Assembly (NCBI RefSeq): GCF_014204325.1
Contig: NZ_JACHKT010000002.1
Coordinates: forward strand, 1-64,000
Length of the DNA: 64,000 nt
Source of the DNA: Arcicella rosea
GTDB taxonomy: Bacteria; Bacteroidota; Bacteroidia; Cytophagales; Spirosomataceae
Direction: 5' to 3'
Shown: positions 1-8,593 of the stretch, piece after piece
Numbering within the stretch: position 1 is the first letter of the stretch
Layout of the letters: every line of letters starts with the position of its first letter
Notes under the pieces: generated by a model
Seen by the model: the letters and a program-made list of their open reading frames with translations, nothing else
What the model was told of the DNA's origin: nothing
The model's database searches: none
Program-made: the position numbers and the translations under genes

Positions 1-1
1 A

Positions 2-85
2 AAGGCTTTACAAGAAACTTTTCAACTACTTTTAACGCCAGATTTGAGAAATTATCAACAATGTTTAATCATCAGCCCAGTTTAA
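2..85 (+). CDS. possible 3' end of a truncated gene at the window edge
   Basis: An open frame enters from the left edge and stops with TAA at 83-85; its last residues read CLIISPV. A second frame is also open from the edge to a TAA at 115-117, so the sequence alone does not show which frame is used, or whether either is. No family can be recognised from so few residues. Treat this as an edge fragment only. Confidence 0.2.
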   Translation, partial: KALQETFQLLLTPDLRNYQQCLIISPV

Positions 86-177
86 GGGTTGAGCCAATTT
101 TTTTTATTGAAAAATAACAAAAATTCTATAATATAGTTATATTTATAAAAATTCTTGAAATAATAAAATATAATATT

Positions 178-471
178 ATGGATATTTTTCATTTCGATTA
201 CGACTTTCAGGAAAACTCGCAAGGAGCTGGCAACGATTTACAACTGCTAGAAGAAAAATGGCTTGGCGATTCTTTAGTAGGCTATTGGGTAGAATCACAA
301 ACCCAAGACTGGCTTATTTCTCTGGTTTTTGTTTCAAGAGAAACGCCATTAAAATTCCTGATTAGAAGATTGGAGAAGACGCCTTCACATGTAAAAATGG
401 AACAATATCTTGTACTTTCTAGTAAAACTTCTAGGCTTTTGAAACCATTTTATCAAGCCTCTTTGAATTAA
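178..471 (+). CDS. small hypothetical protein (97 aa)
   Basis: I do not recognise the family. The protein is 97 residues, soluble by appearance, with no signal peptide or membrane segment. The first third is acidic (DIFHFDYDF..., LLEEKW) and the rest is mixed beta/alpha with the aromatic stretch SQTQDWLISLVFV. The ATG at 178 is the only sensible start and follows a very AT-rich leader (TATAATATT). A strong hairpin terminator lies 56 nt after the stop, which supports a separate monocistronic gene. Function unknown. Confidence 0.6.
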   Translation: MDIFHFDYDFQENSQGAGNDLQLLEEKWLGDSLVGYWVESQTQDWLISLVFVSRETPLKFLIRRLEKTPSHVKMEQYLVLSSKTSRLLKPFYQASLN

Positions 472-526
472 TTTTCGTCGAAAGTTAAGTAAAAGGATAG
501 ACGTTACTGAAAAGTATTAATTAGTT

Positions 527-570
527 AAAAGCGTTTATATAAAATCGAATTTTATATAAACGCTTTTTTT
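527..570 (+). terminator. rho-independent terminator, 17-bp stem
   Basis: A near-perfect inverted repeat (left arm from about 528, right arm ending near 566, loop TCGAA at 545-549) built around GCGTTTATAT is followed by a T run. It lies downstream of the 97-aa gene and can terminate it. The A run on the left side means it could also work on the opposite strand. Confidence 0.8.
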
Positions 571-668
571 GATGTGTAATATTGGGTTTTCAGTTTATTA
601 TAGCTCGTTTTTTCTGCTAGTAAAGAAATAGATTTTTCAGTGACTTCGGATACCAAACACCTTTTTTT

Positions 669-1637
669 TTATTTCACTTCAAAAAAGCCTTCGCCAATTT
701 TGTAGCCTTCGGCATATAATTCTATGATATGTTTGCCATCTTTATAAGCTTGTCCACGGCTATAAACGAATTCAACAGATTGATGACTGTTATCATAAAC
801 AATCCTTTGTTTGGCAGTATAAGTAACATCTCTATTTTTATACGTAAAACTGCCAGAACCAGTACTCATATCAGCAACAGACTGACCAGATGGATCTATA
901 ATTCTTAAAAAAATCACTTTCGCTTCTCGTGTCGTCAATGGATTTTCTTGCAAATAGAAGGTGATTCTTACTTTATCTACTTTTTTTGATTTATAGACAC
1001 CACCATCACTTTCTTTTCCTTTTACAGAAATCGCATAAACATTAATACTTTCAGCATGAAGAGCCGCCGCCTGAGAAACCTTTTCAGATAATTCTCGATT
1101 ACGTTCGGATAATTCTTTTTGGCGAAGAGTATAATTAATGGCAGAATCGTTCAAGGCTTTCTGAGCAAAAGTAATGTCTTCTAAAAGTGCTTGGGCTTCT
1201 TTACTCAGCGAATCGTTCATCGCAGCCAGAATGCCATTTTCTTTTCTAAGTTTCAGCAATTCATTATCTTTCTCTCCTAATAAAGTAAGGTATTTCTTGA
1301 ATTTCAACTCATACTTTTTCATCGAAAAACCCACTGATTTCTGTAAAGCTATTTTATCTTTTTGTAACTGTTGCTTTGCACGAATCAACTCACTTACATC
1401 TCCACCCAAACGTTTAATTTCAATAATTTTTGTATTTAACTGGTTTTCTATCGAATCTAATTTGGTACTTGCTACTAACAAATCCTTCGCTCTTAAATCG
1501 CTTAAGTCTTCGTTTCTTTTATTAAACTGGCGTTCTCTGAAATATAAAAAACCCAATGCTGTAACTAAAATAATCAATACAGCAACGGCGATTTTAAGTT
1601 TCTGTTCACTTTGTCTATTTGGATTGTACTCCTCCAT
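669..1637 (-). CDS. membrane-anchored coiled-coil protein (322 aa)
   Basis: A single N-terminal transmembrane helix (about residues 14-32, LKIAVAVLIILVTALGFLYF) is followed by a long heptad-rich region (about 36-190, rich in E, K, L, Q and S with few Pro or Gly) and a C-terminal beta-rich domain (about 195-322) ending EGFFEVK. The topology suggests an inner-membrane anchor with a periplasmic coiled-coil stalk and a globular head. Relatives in Bacteroidota are usually left as hypothetical, sometimes loosely labelled as chromosome partitioning proteins because of the coiled coil; I see no ATPase motif to support that. The gene is divergent from yggS and has its own promoter-like sequence at 1702-1733. 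Role unknown, perhaps an envelope scaffold. Confidence 0.8.
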   Translation of the reverse strand: MEEYNPNRQSEQKLKIAVAVLIILVTALGFLYFRERQFNKRNEDLSDLRAKDLLVASTKLDSIENQLNTKIIEIKRLGGDVSELIRAKQQLQKDKIALQKSVGFSMKKYELKFKKYLTLLGEKDNELLKLRKENGILAAMNDSLSKEAQALLEDITFAQKALNDSAINYTLRQKELSERNRELSEKVSQAAALHAESINVYAISVKGKESDGGVYKSKKVDKVRITFYLQENPLTTREAKVIFLRIIDPSGQSVADMSTGSGSFTYKNRDVTYTAKQRIVYDNSHQSVEFVYSRGQAYKDGKHIIELYAEGYKIGEGFFEVK

Positions 1638-1660
1638 TGGCTAGTAATTGATAATTTATG

Positions 1661-1690
1661 TTTGTATTAACTTTAAACGTTATAAGTTTG
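1661..1690 (+). promoter_or_regulatory. candidate Bacteroidota promoter for yggS
   Basis: TTTG at 1661-1664 and TAAGTTTG at 1683-1690 match the -33 and -7 elements (TTTG, TAnnTTTG) with an 18-nt spacer. A second -7-like TAATTTTG lies at 1694-1701 without a good -33 partner. Either would give a leader of about 65-80 nt before the yggS ATG. Confidence 0.5.
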
Positions 1691-1701
1691 GTTTAATTTT
1701 G

Positions 1702-1733
1702 CAAAACTAAGTGTTTGCCCCTGATTACACAAA
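1702..1733 (-). promoter_or_regulatory. candidate Bacteroidota promoter for the coiled-coil gene
   Basis: Read on the minus strand, TTTG (1733-1730), a 20-nt spacer and TAGTTTTG (1709-1702) fit the Bacteroidota sigma-A consensus. Its -7 element directly abuts the TAATTTTG of the divergent side, so the two transcription units share a promoter region. Confidence 0.5.
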
Positions 1734-1770
1734 AATACAAATATTTACCAATCATTCTTGAGCCAAAACC

Positions 1771-2439
1771 ATGAGCATCGCAAAAAATTTAGATAAAATC
1801 AATATTCAATTACAAGGCACAACAGCACGATTAATTGCTGTAACTAAAACTAAACCCATTGCTGATTTGGAAGAAGCCTATCAAGCAAACTGTAAAACCT
1901 TTGGCGAAAATAAGGTTCAGGAAATGGTTGAAAAATGGGAAATCTTGCCTAAAGATATTGAATGGCATTTGATTGGTCATCTACAAAGTAATAAAGTAAA
2001 GTACATGGCTTCTTTTGTAGCAATGATTCATTCTGTTGATTCTTTGAAACTACTTCAGGAAATTAATAAACAAGCTACTAAAAATAATAGAATTATTGAC
2101 TGTTTATTACAAATTTATATTGCCCAAGAAGAAACTAAATTTGGATTATCGCAAGATGAAGCCAAAGAACTCTTACAATCTGATGAGTTTAAGAGCATGA
2201 AAAACATCAAAATTGTGGGTTTGATGGGTATGGCAACTAATACCGACGACCAAACTCAAATCAGATTAGAATTCAGAAGTTTAAAAACGTTTTTTGATGA
2301 ATTAAAAGTTTCAATTCCTGAAAGTGATAACCTACAATTAAAAGAAATTTCAATGGGAATGTCGGGCGATTTTCTGATTGCTGCCGAAGAAGGTTCAACT
2401 CTGGTAAGGGTTGGTTCTGCGATTTTTGGGCATCGTTAA
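1771..2439 (+). CDS. yggS: YggS-family pyridoxal phosphate homeostasis protein
   Basis: This is the conserved PLP-binding protein (PLPBP/YggS) that buffers pyridoxal phosphate in the cytoplasm and influences amino-acid and keto-acid metabolism; it has an alanine-racemase-type TIM barrel without known enzyme activity. The PLP lysine is K26 in AVTKTKP. Other family signatures are ENKVQEM, WHLIGHLQSNK, GLMGMAT, SMGMSGDF and the C-terminal VRVGSAIFGHR. The length (222 aa) is normal. The gene is followed by a bidirectional hairpin and the convergent DUF4230 gene. Identity is secure from motifs; the physiological role is family knowledge. Confidence 0.95.
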   Translation: MSIAKNLDKINIQLQGTTARLIAVTKTKPIADLEEAYQANCKTFGENKVQEMVEKWEILPKDIEWHLIGHLQSNKVKYMASFVAMIHSVDSLKLLQEINKQATKNNRIIDCLLQIYIAQEETKFGLSQDEAKELLQSDEFKSMKNIKIVGLMGMATNTDDQTQIRLEFRSLKTFFDELKVSIPESDNLQLKEISMGMSGDFLIAAEEGSTLVRVGSAIFGHR

Positions 2440-2489
2440 TTTTGAGTGATGAGTTTTTAATGCGGAGTTATTTTTTTGTAAAAGCTCAA

Positions 2490-2535
2490 AATACTTTGCA
2501 GGGCAATTAAACTAGCCTTGCAAAGTACTTATTTT
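2490..2535. terminator. bidirectional terminator between yggS and the DUF4230 gene
   Basis: Arms at about 2491-2504 and 2515-2528 (ATACTTTGCAGGGC paired with GCCTTGCAAAGTAC, one mismatch or wobble) form a stem that ends at the stop codon of the convergent gene. T-rich sequence follows on the plus strand. It serves both converging genes. Confidence 0.7.
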
Positions 2536-3140
2536 AACTCTCTCTTTTTATCTTTCATCGCATATTTTAATACTACTTTTTTCCTAGAAACAGTTTCCAG
2601 AAAAGGCTTTAAAATTTGCTCTGCTGATTTTTTAGTTTGCTCCAGAATACCCATTTCCCTCGCCGATTGTGCTACTTGTACTTCAGCCTTTTTGAAAGCT
2701 TCATCAACCAATTTGGCTTCATCCATAAAAGCGTATTCTGTATTATAAACCTTTGATTTTGAATGATCTATTTTAAAATTACAGATTTCAGGTTCTGGTA
2801 AATGAACGACTAAAATACTGTCTTGTTCGGTAATGTCGGCTACTCTAATCTTGGTTAAATCCAAACAACCTGTGGCTTCTCCCGTGACGATTAACAATAC
2901 TTTTGCATCTGGCAAAAAGTCTTTTTTAATACGACTTTCTACCACATCTCTGAAATTATACTTTACCAACTCCAATTTTCCCATTGAAGTAATCTTTTGT
3001 AAAAGTACGCTGTGCGATACTTCTGGTTCGGCATCTCCAAATGGATTTTTGAAACTTTTAAATTTTTCCCATGCCCAAACAGCCAAAAGAATCAATAGAA
3101 TCAAAGGGATTAAACGAAGTAATCTACGATATATAAGCAT
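2529..3140 (-). CDS. DUF4230 domain-containing membrane-anchored protein
   Basis: I choose the ATG at 3140 (MLIYRRLLRLIPLILL) because it puts a standard signal-anchor at the N terminus; an in-frame start 13 codons upstream adds only a hydrophilic leader and falls in the hemA terminator region. The protein (203 aa) has one membrane helix at about residues 9-23, then a DUF4230 domain with the family-typical pattern KLELVKYNFRDVVE, LLIVTGEATGCLDLTKI and VHLPEPEI. DUF4230 proteins are widespread in Bacteroidota and Firmicutes; no function is established. The C terminus is a basic helix. It lies just downstream of hemA on the same strand but is separated by a terminator. Confidence 0.85.
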   Translation of the reverse strand: MLIYRRLLRLIPLILLILLAVWAWEKFKSFKNPFGDAEPEVSHSVLLQKITSMGKLELVKYNFRDVVESRIKKDFLPDAKVLLIVTGEATGCLDLTKIRVADITEQDSILVVHLPEPEICNFKIDHSKSKVYNTEYAFMDEAKLVDEAFKKAEVQVAQSAREMGILEQTKKSAEQILKPFLETVSRKKVVLKYAMKDKKRELK

Positions 3141-3162
3141 AGTATTGAGATGATATTTATCT

Positions 3163-3198
3163 AAAAACAAAAAACCCACGAAATAATTCGCAGGTTTT
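3163..3198 (-). terminator. hemA terminator
   Basis: On the minus strand AAAACCTGCGAA pairs (two G-T wobbles) with TTCGTGGGTTTT (arms 3187-3198 and 3171-3182), followed by a T-rich tail. It lies 22 nt after the hemA stop. Confidence 0.7.
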
Positions 3199-3219
3199 GA
3201 AAGTATTATTTATCGAAGA

Positions 3220-4500
3220 TTAGTGACTGTAAGCAGAATTATCTGGTTGTTTTTCTAAATCAAATAATTCGTTCAATACATCTACTAATTGATCTGCATC
3301 TCCACGTTTACAAGCTGCTTTCAACTGAATTACTGGCAACTTCATGATTTTTTGCACAATGCCCATCGTAATTTTCTCGATTTTCTCAGATTCTTCAGGT
3401 GAAAGATTCTTCAAATGACGAGCCATCTCTTCTTTACGAATTTGCTCAAGTGCATTTTTCAATTTGTTGATTGTTGGTGAAACAACCATTTCTTTCGACC
3501 AATCATCAAAACCTACAATAGCTTCTGCAATGATTCTTTCTACATGAGGAATCGACGCTAAACGACTTTTCAAAGCTTCATCAGCACGTTCACGAAGACT
3601 ATCAATGTTATATACTAAAGCTCCTGGAATTTCCTCTACATTATCTTCTACACTTCTAGGAACTGATAAATCAATAAAATATTTGAAAGTAAGAATTCCG
3701 ATTCTTTCAATTAATTCTTTGGTAACAATTGGTTTATCAATCATCACTGAAGAAATAATTACGTCGGCTCTTTTCACTTCTCTTTCTAAAGTAGAAAAAT
3801 CAGCGATTCTGAAATTACGTCCCGTAGCGATTTTCTCCGCTTTTGCACGAGTACGATTCATCACTGTGATTTCAGCAAATTCTTGGTCTGCCATGTTTTT
3901 GCAAACATCAATACCAATTTCGCCTAAACCTAAAATCAATACTTTCGGGTTGTTGATATTTCTAGTTACTTCTTCTGTCAAAGCTACTGCGGCATACGAC
4001 GTAGAAGCGGCACCATCACGGAAAGAAGTTTCTTGAGCAACACGTTTGTTTGCAAAGAAAATCGTGTGCATCAAACGGTGAAGGAATGGCCCAGCCATGT
4101 TCAAATCAGCAGCGATTTGGTATGATTGTTTTACTTGGTTAGGAATTTGCAAATCGCCAACAACTTTTGAATGCAAACCTGTTGCTACTTCAAAAAGATG
4201 CTGAACCGCTTCTGCTTGTGTATTAAGTTGTTGAAAATAATCAAAATATAATTCAGTATTAATAATTCCTTTTTCGATTAATAATACTTTGATTAATTCA
4301 GCCGTGATATTTTGTTCGGCTACATAATATACTTCAGTTCGGTTGCAAGTAGAAACAACAAGGCTTTCTTGAATGCCAAACAAATCTCTAATTTTAAGTG
4401 AGAAATTTTTGATTTCTTCCTCCGTTAGAGCTACTTGTTCTCGCACCGCCAAGGGAGCAGATTTATATGATAAACTTAATGCTTTGAAAATATTTTTCAT
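3220..4500 (-). CDS. hemA: glutamyl-tRNA reductase
   Basis: This enzyme reduces glutamyl-tRNA(Glu) with NADPH to glutamate-1-semialdehyde, the first committed step of C5-pathway tetrapyrrole synthesis. The catalytic cysteine is C52 in VVSTCNRTEVYY. The family motif YKSAPLAVRE is at residues 12-21, the Rossmann nucleotide-binding loop LGLGEIGIDV near residue 195, and the C-terminal dimerisation domain begins after about 310. The length of 426 aa is typical. No other heme gene is adjacent in this window; the exported globin lipoprotein about 0.5 kb upstream is a possible heme user, but that is only proximity. Confidence 0.96.
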   Translation of the reverse strand: MKNIFKALSLSYKSAPLAVREQVALTEEEIKNFSLKIRDLFGIQESLVVSTCNRTEVYYVAEQNITAELIKVLLIEKGIINTELYFDYFQQLNTQAEAVQHLFEVATGLHSKVVGDLQIPNQVKQSYQIAADLNMAGPFLHRLMHTIFFANKRVAQETSFRDGAASTSYAAVALTEEVTRNINNPKVLILGLGEIGIDVCKNMADQEFAEITVMNRTRAKAEKIATGRNFRIADFSTLEREVKRADVIISSVMIDKPIVTKELIERIGILTFKYFIDLSVPRSVEDNVEEIPGALVYNIDSLRERADEALKSRLASIPHVERIIAEAIVGFDDWSKEMVVSPTINKLKNALEQIRKEEMARHLKNLSPEESEKIEKITMGIVQKIMKLPVIQLKAACKRGDADQLVDVLNELFDLEKQPDNSAYSH

Positions 4501-4955
4501 GACTCCTTACAATTCCGATTCGCTTCAACAAGGAAAAATCCTTATTTTCAAGCTATACAATTAAACAATTTGTAACGCTGTGTGCCATATTTTCACAAAT
4601 TGAATAATTGTGTAAAATTACAACACGAATGATTATGATTGGTCTTAATAAAGGCTAATTATTTATACTTATCTATAATTTAGAATACATATAAATAAGG
4701 CACTTGTTCTTTGACCAGTATTCTATAAATAATACAATTTTACTGTTTTTAAATTTTGTCGAAAGGTAGTAGAGTTTTTACGCATCAAAACTGACTTTAA
4801 TCAATTTTATTGTTAATATTGATTAGCTTGATTAGCGATGAGTATTGATTTTATTAAATACAAAATCTCTATTTCACAAAAGTAAACAAAGATTGTTGAT
4901 AGTAAAAATTGATATTTTGTATATTGAAATAGTTTTTGACTATAAATATGCTGAA
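4501..4955. other. AT-rich intergenic region with no recognised gene
   Basis: About 455 nt upstream of hemA with no convincing open reading frame, RNA gene or repeat on either strand. It presumably holds the hemA promoter, but I could not find a good TTTG-N19-TAnnTTTG match on the minus strand. Confidence 0.5.
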
Positions 4956-5024
4956 TAAAAAAGGCAAAAGGTATTCTTGAAATGGAACATAAAATTCTTT
5001 TCTGAAAAACCTTTTACCTTTTTC
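4956..5024 (-). terminator. terminator of the tandem-globin gene (long loop)
   Basis: Arms 4960-4971 (AAAGGCAAAAGG) and 5010-5021 (CCTTTTACCTTT) pair with one mismatch or wobble across an ~38-nt loop. On the minus strand the stem is followed by a T run. It lies about 10 nt after the globin stop. Confidence 0.6.
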
Positions 5025-5033
5025 TTTGTAAAA

Positions 5034-5864
5034 CTATTGTCCTACAATATCTCCTTTAAGACTTGCTAGCACTGTCAATAATTGAATTTTAGTTCTTGAT
5101 TCTACTTTGAATTTTATCAAAGATGCGTTCAAGTCTTCAACTAAAGCATTGAAATGAGCGTCTGTAATATTCATTCCTTTGTGAGCCGTTTTCATATCCA
5201 AACCTGAATACTTTTCTGGGCCACCAGAAGCCTGTCCAACTTGATTCACTAGGTTTAATTTCAAGCGATTCAAACGAGCTGGGTCAGCAGCGGCAGCAGC
5301 AAAAAAAGCATTGATACGAGTATCAGCAGCTACTTTTCCAATAAAATCATCAATCACGGCAGTAATCGCAGGATTGCCTCCCAAACGTACATATACTGAA
5401 GTAGGCCCTTCAACAATATCACCTTTCATAGTAGCCAAAGCTGTTAATAATTCTGTTTTTTCAGTAGCTGGTACTTTGAATTTATCAAGTGATAATGATA
5501 AATCTTCTACTAAAGCATTAAAATGAGATTCTTCGATACCCATTCCTTTGTGAGCCGTTTTCATGTCAAGTCCCGAATACTTTTCCATTCCACCCGTTGC
5601 CATTCCAACTTGGTTAATCAAATTGTTGCGTAATCTTGTAAGACGTGCAGGATCTCCAGCAGCATCAGCAAAGAAAGCGTTGATTCTAGCATCACCAGCA
5701 ACATTCGTAATAAATTGGTCAATTACTGCTGAAATAGCCGCATTACCACCCAGACGGTCGTAAAGAGATTTTACAGGAACTACTTCATCATCTTTACTGC
5801 AAGATGTAAACACAAGCATTCCTGCCATGAGGAATGCACCCCATAGTTGCATTGTTTTTTTCAT
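5034..5864 (-). CDS. lipoprotein with two tandem group-1 truncated globin domains
   Basis: A lipoprotein signal peptide (LVFTSC, lipid-attached C22) precedes two homologous group-1 truncated-haemoglobin domains, about residues 33-151 and 156-274. Each has the family elements LYDRLGG/VYVRLGG, a phenylalanine pair (AFF), a GG before a KYSG turn, and MKTAHKGM with the presumed proximal F8 histidine (H105 and H228). Aligned by eye to M. tuberculosis GlbN, the B10 position, usually Tyr, is Ile (I52, I175), and E7/E11 are Leu (L78/L82 and L201/L205), giving apolar distal pockets. Being lipidated, it should act outside the cytoplasm. Group-1 globins bind O2 or NO; the altered pocket leaves the ligand open. 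The duplication is clear; function is inferred. Confidence 0.88.
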   Translation of the reverse strand: MKKTMQLWGAFLMAGMLVFTSCSKDDEVVPVKSLYDRLGGNAAISAVIDQFITNVAGDARINAFFADAAGDPARLTRLRNNLINQVGMATGGMEKYSGLDMKTAHKGMGIEESHFNALVEDLSLSLDKFKVPATEKTELLTALATMKGDIVEGPTSVYVRLGGNPAITAVIDDFIGKVAADTRINAFFAAAAADPARLNRLKLNLVNQVGQASGGPEKYSGLDMKTAHKGMNITDAHFNALVEDLNASLIKFKVESRTKIQLLTVLASLKGDIVGQ

Positions 5865-6029
5865 GTTTTAAAAATTTTACCGATGACTGTAAAAGTATTG
5901 CACGCTCGCTATGCGCTACTTTCACGATTAATTTTAAGGATATTCGAGCAAAGAAGATTAAATTTTAATAGTCAAGAAGTAATAAAAACTTTATAGGCTT
6001 ATTGATTAAAAATGCACTATTGATAATAC

Positions 6030-6455
6030 TTATCGAAAACATAATGCCTTTTTTGCTCCTAATATAAAATCAATGTATTCTGAAGGAACTGGACACTGTG
6101 GACCTTTAAAAGCAGTAAAATCTAATTTTGAAGGATTGAAATCCTCGGAAGTTAATACTTGGTTCAATACTTCTTCTGAGGTCTCGTCTTCATGGAAAGT
6201 AACACTTACTGTCTTTCCTATGCGGTTTACTGTGGCAGCAGTAATTCCTTTATTAGCTGATAATTTGTTGGCGATGTTGATACTATCTTGAACCGATAAA
6301 TCACGGTCGAGATTAAAGACAGCTAGGGAAATTGGTTTTAAATTCATGCGATCAGAAAGTGGCGGTTCTTCCCAGTTGGCATAAATAACAAAGGCAACGA
6401 AAAAACTTAAAATGACAATGCTTGTTACTTTGAATATTTTGCTTAGCGTTTGCAT
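6030..6455 (-). CDS. signal-anchored small protein with a possible ferredoxin-like (HMA-type) fold
   Basis: A 141-aa protein with an N-terminal membrane helix (about residues 8-26, VTSIVILSFFVAFVIYA). Its central part alternates in a beta-alpha-beta-beta-alpha-beta order (ISLAVFNLDR, SVQDSINIANKLSA, ITAATVNRI, KTVSVTFHE, TSEEVLNQVLTS), like heavy-metal-associated domains but without a CxxC metal motif. Two cysteines, in GPQCPVPSEY and near the C terminus (ALCFR), could form a disulfide. It lies upstream of the globin lipoprotein on the same strand with a 165-nt gap, so co-transcription is possible. The fold call is inference from pattern only. Confidence 0.7.
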   Translation of the reverse strand: MQTLSKIFKVTSIVILSFFVAFVIYANWEEPPLSDRMNLKPISLAVFNLDRDLSVQDSINIANKLSANKGITAATVNRIGKTVSVTFHEDETSEEVLNQVLTSEDFNPSKLDFTAFKGPQCPVPSEYIDFILGAKKALCFR

Positions 6456-6548
6456 GACTGAAAATATTTTATTTGGAAGTTCTTAGATACGTTTTTACAT
6501 TCAACTGACATATCTACGCAAGACTTTTCATCTTGGATTGCTGGATTC

Positions 6549-6600
6549 AAAAAAAAATAAAAAATAAAAAAAGGGAATCTCTTCTCAGAAATTCCCTTTT
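6549..6600 (-). terminator. terminator of the 243-aa secreted protein gene
   Basis: AAAAGGGAAT (6569-6578) pairs with ATTCCCTTTT (6591-6600), and on the minus strand the stem is followed by a long T-rich tail (complement of 6549-6568). Confidence 0.8.
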
Positions 6601-6622
6601 CAGTTAATATTTAATCGTTGTC

Positions 6623-7354
6623 TTAATATCCTTTTTCCCAGATTTCGTGTACTCTTTCGCCTGTAACACTTTGTCCAGCATGAATCCAATCTTTGCCATT
6701 GATTACACAATCGTATTCAAATGAAGTATTTGCTTTTTTGTTTCTTTTTGAAGAAAAAGTAAGTTTTTCGAGATACTTCTCCTTTTTCTTGTTAAAAGTA
6801 CCGCCAAAAGTTCCAAAAAACTGATGCGTATCAATATTGAAACTTGCCGACTGAAAATGCTCTCCAGAGAATATTTTTATTGTTTTGAAAGGGCCTCTAA
6901 AAACCGTTTGCATTTTAAATGCTGTGTCTTCTTTGGCTCGTAAACGCCAAAGTGAATTTGAAAAAGGTTCTGTACTTAATTTTTCAGTGATTCGTAACCA
7001 AGTACCAGCCAAAGGACCTTGGGTAACGGTTAAAGTATTTTTATCTAAAGAAAAAACATTTGCGACCGTTAATCCTACCAAAGTAGAATCTTCAGTATTA
7101 AAATCTCTTTTGAACGATAAAATCGTTTTTGAATCAGCTTTTAATATTTCAAAAGCACCGCCACCAGCACTGACAAAGTGCTTATCAGTAGTTTGATAAG
7201 TAGCAAACATCAAATAGTTTTCAGTGAAAATTAGCCTTGAAGTATTGCCCTTAGGATTTACTTGTTGCCATATTCCAGCGATAGTCTGAGCAACCAAAAA
7301 ATTGCTAAGTGTTAGACAAAAACAAAAAATGAGTACTAATATTTTCTTAGTCAT
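6623..7354 (-). CDS. secreted hypothetical protein, two lipocalin-like repeats (243 aa)
   Basis: A signal peptide (MTKKILVLIFCFCLTLSNFLVAQ) precedes a beta-rich protein beginning IAGIWQQVNPKG. The pattern of a GIW motif followed by strands appears twice: residues about 24-125 (IAGIWQQ ... LAGTWLRI) and about 130-240 (SNSLWRLRAKED ... HEIWEKGY). This suggests a lipocalin-like or DUF-type barrel, commonly annotated in Bacteroidota as membrane or secreted protein. I do not recognise a characterised family. It is followed by a strong terminator and appears monocistronic. Confidence 0.75.
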   Translation of the reverse strand: MTKKILVLIFCFCLTLSNFLVAQTIAGIWQQVNPKGNTSRLIFTENYLMFATYQTTDKHFVSAGGGAFEILKADSKTILSFKRDFNTEDSTLVGLTVANVFSLDKNTLTVTQGPLAGTWLRITEKLSTEPFSNSLWRLRAKEDTAFKMQTVFRGPFKTIKIFSGEHFQSASFNIDTHQFFGTFGGTFNKKKEKYLEKLTFSSKRNKKANTSFEYDCVINGKDWIHAGQSVTGERVHEIWEKGY

Positions 7355-7426
7355 TGAAATGATTAAAGTATTGATAATGATTGAGTAATCAACGAAACAT
7401 TCATCGCCTTTAGCATAAATATTTTA

Positions 7427-8524
7427 TTAGTTTTTCCCAATGAGTTTTAATACTTCATTAGCGATTTCTTTTGCTGCCTCTGGTTTGGCTAATTGATGGA
7501 TATTCTTGCTGAGTACTTCTTGCTTAGAAGCATCTTGTAATAAATCAATCGTTGCTTTTACTAAGCTTTCTCTGGCAGCAATATCTTTAACCAAAATAGC
7601 AGCATCATTATTGACCAAACTCATGGCATTCATGGTTTGGTGGTCTTCGGCAGCGGTAGGCAAAGGCACTAATATAGAAGGTTTTGCCGCCAAACATAAT
7701 TCAGAAACCGATAATGCTCCCGCTCTTGAAACTACGACATCCGCCACGGCATAAGCTAAATCCATTTCATAAATAAAATCTGAAACATAAACCTGACCTT
7801 TGAAAACGTTCGCAGTCGTTTTGGCTCTTTCGATATACAATTTACCTGTTTGCCAAACGACTTGATAACCCGCACCAACCAAATTGGTTAATCCAGCATC
7901 AATAGATTCATTGATTGTCCTAGCTCCTTGACTTCCACCAATTACTAAAACTGTCTTTTTAGTAGCTTCTAGTCCGAAGTGTTTTAAGGCTTCGTCTCGT
8001 TTTGATTTTACTTCTAAAATATCTTTTCTGACAGGATTACCCGTCATTTTTATTTTTTCAGCATCAAAAAAAGTATCCATTTTTGGATAAGCCACACAGA
8101 TTTTTTGTGCTTTTCTTGCTAATAATTTATTAGTAATCCCTGCATAAGAATTCTGTTCTTGAATTAAGTAAGGAACACCCATCATGGACGCTGCCAAAAG
8201 CAATGGACCTGAAGCGTAACCTCCAACACCCACGGCAACATCAGGTTTAAAATCTTTAATAATACTTCTGGCTTCGCTCAAGCTTGCGATTAATTTTCTT
8301 GGAAAGCTAAGATTCGCTAATAAATTAGAACGATTAATTCCCGCAATGGGTAAACCAATAATTTGATAACCCGCTTTGGGTACTTTTTCCATTTCCATTT
8401 TCCCTTCTGCTCCTACGAACAAAATTTCTATGGATGGATTTATTTCCTTTAAAGCATTAGCAATAGCAATGGCAGGATAAATGTGTCCGCCTGTTCCTCC
8501 ACCTGAGATGATGACTTTGGTCAT
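7427..8524 (-). CDS. murG: UDP-GlcNAc--lipid I N-acetylglucosaminyltransferase MurG
   Basis: MurG transfers GlcNAc from UDP-GlcNAc to lipid I on the cytoplasmic face of the membrane to make lipid II. The glycine-rich motif GGGTGGHIYP (residues 8-17) is diagnostic, followed by GVGGYASGPLL, IQEQNSYAG, VIGGSQGART, and the donor-binding segment VVSRAGALSVSELCLAAKPSILVPLP with the AAEDHQTMNA motif. The length of 365 aa is normal. It is the last gene of a murD-ftsW-murG run on the minus strand, a section of the dcw (division and cell wall) cluster; murC and ftsQAZ do not follow here, so the cluster is broken after murG. Confidence 0.97.
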   Translation of the reverse strand: MTKVIISGGGTGGHIYPAIAIANALKEINPSIEILFVGAEGKMEMEKVPKAGYQIIGLPIAGINRSNLLANLSFPRKLIASLSEARSIIKDFKPDVAVGVGGYASGPLLLAASMMGVPYLIQEQNSYAGITNKLLARKAQKICVAYPKMDTFFDAEKIKMTGNPVRKDILEVKSKRDEALKHFGLEATKKTVLVIGGSQGARTINESIDAGLTNLVGAGYQVVWQTGKLYIERAKTTANVFKGQVYVSDFIYEMDLAYAVADVVVSRAGALSVSELCLAAKPSILVPLPTAAEDHQTMNAMSLVNNDAAILVKDIAARESLVKATIDLLQDASKQEVLSKNIHQLAKPEAAKEIANEVLKLIGKN

Positions 8525-8593
8525 TTGAATGATAATTAAGCAATAAGTTTTGAGCCTAAAACAAAAAACTTAATTGTACTGTTAAAAACAAAT

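Noticed and set aside
669-1637. chromosome partitioning protein (ParA/SMC)
   Set aside because: There is a coiled coil but no Walker motif, and the protein is membrane anchored.
1174-1644. 156-codon plus-strand ORF opposite the coiled-coil gene
   Set aside because: It is the antisense of a well-supported gene, has biased Ser/Phe/Leu content typical of reverse-frame reading, and no start signal.
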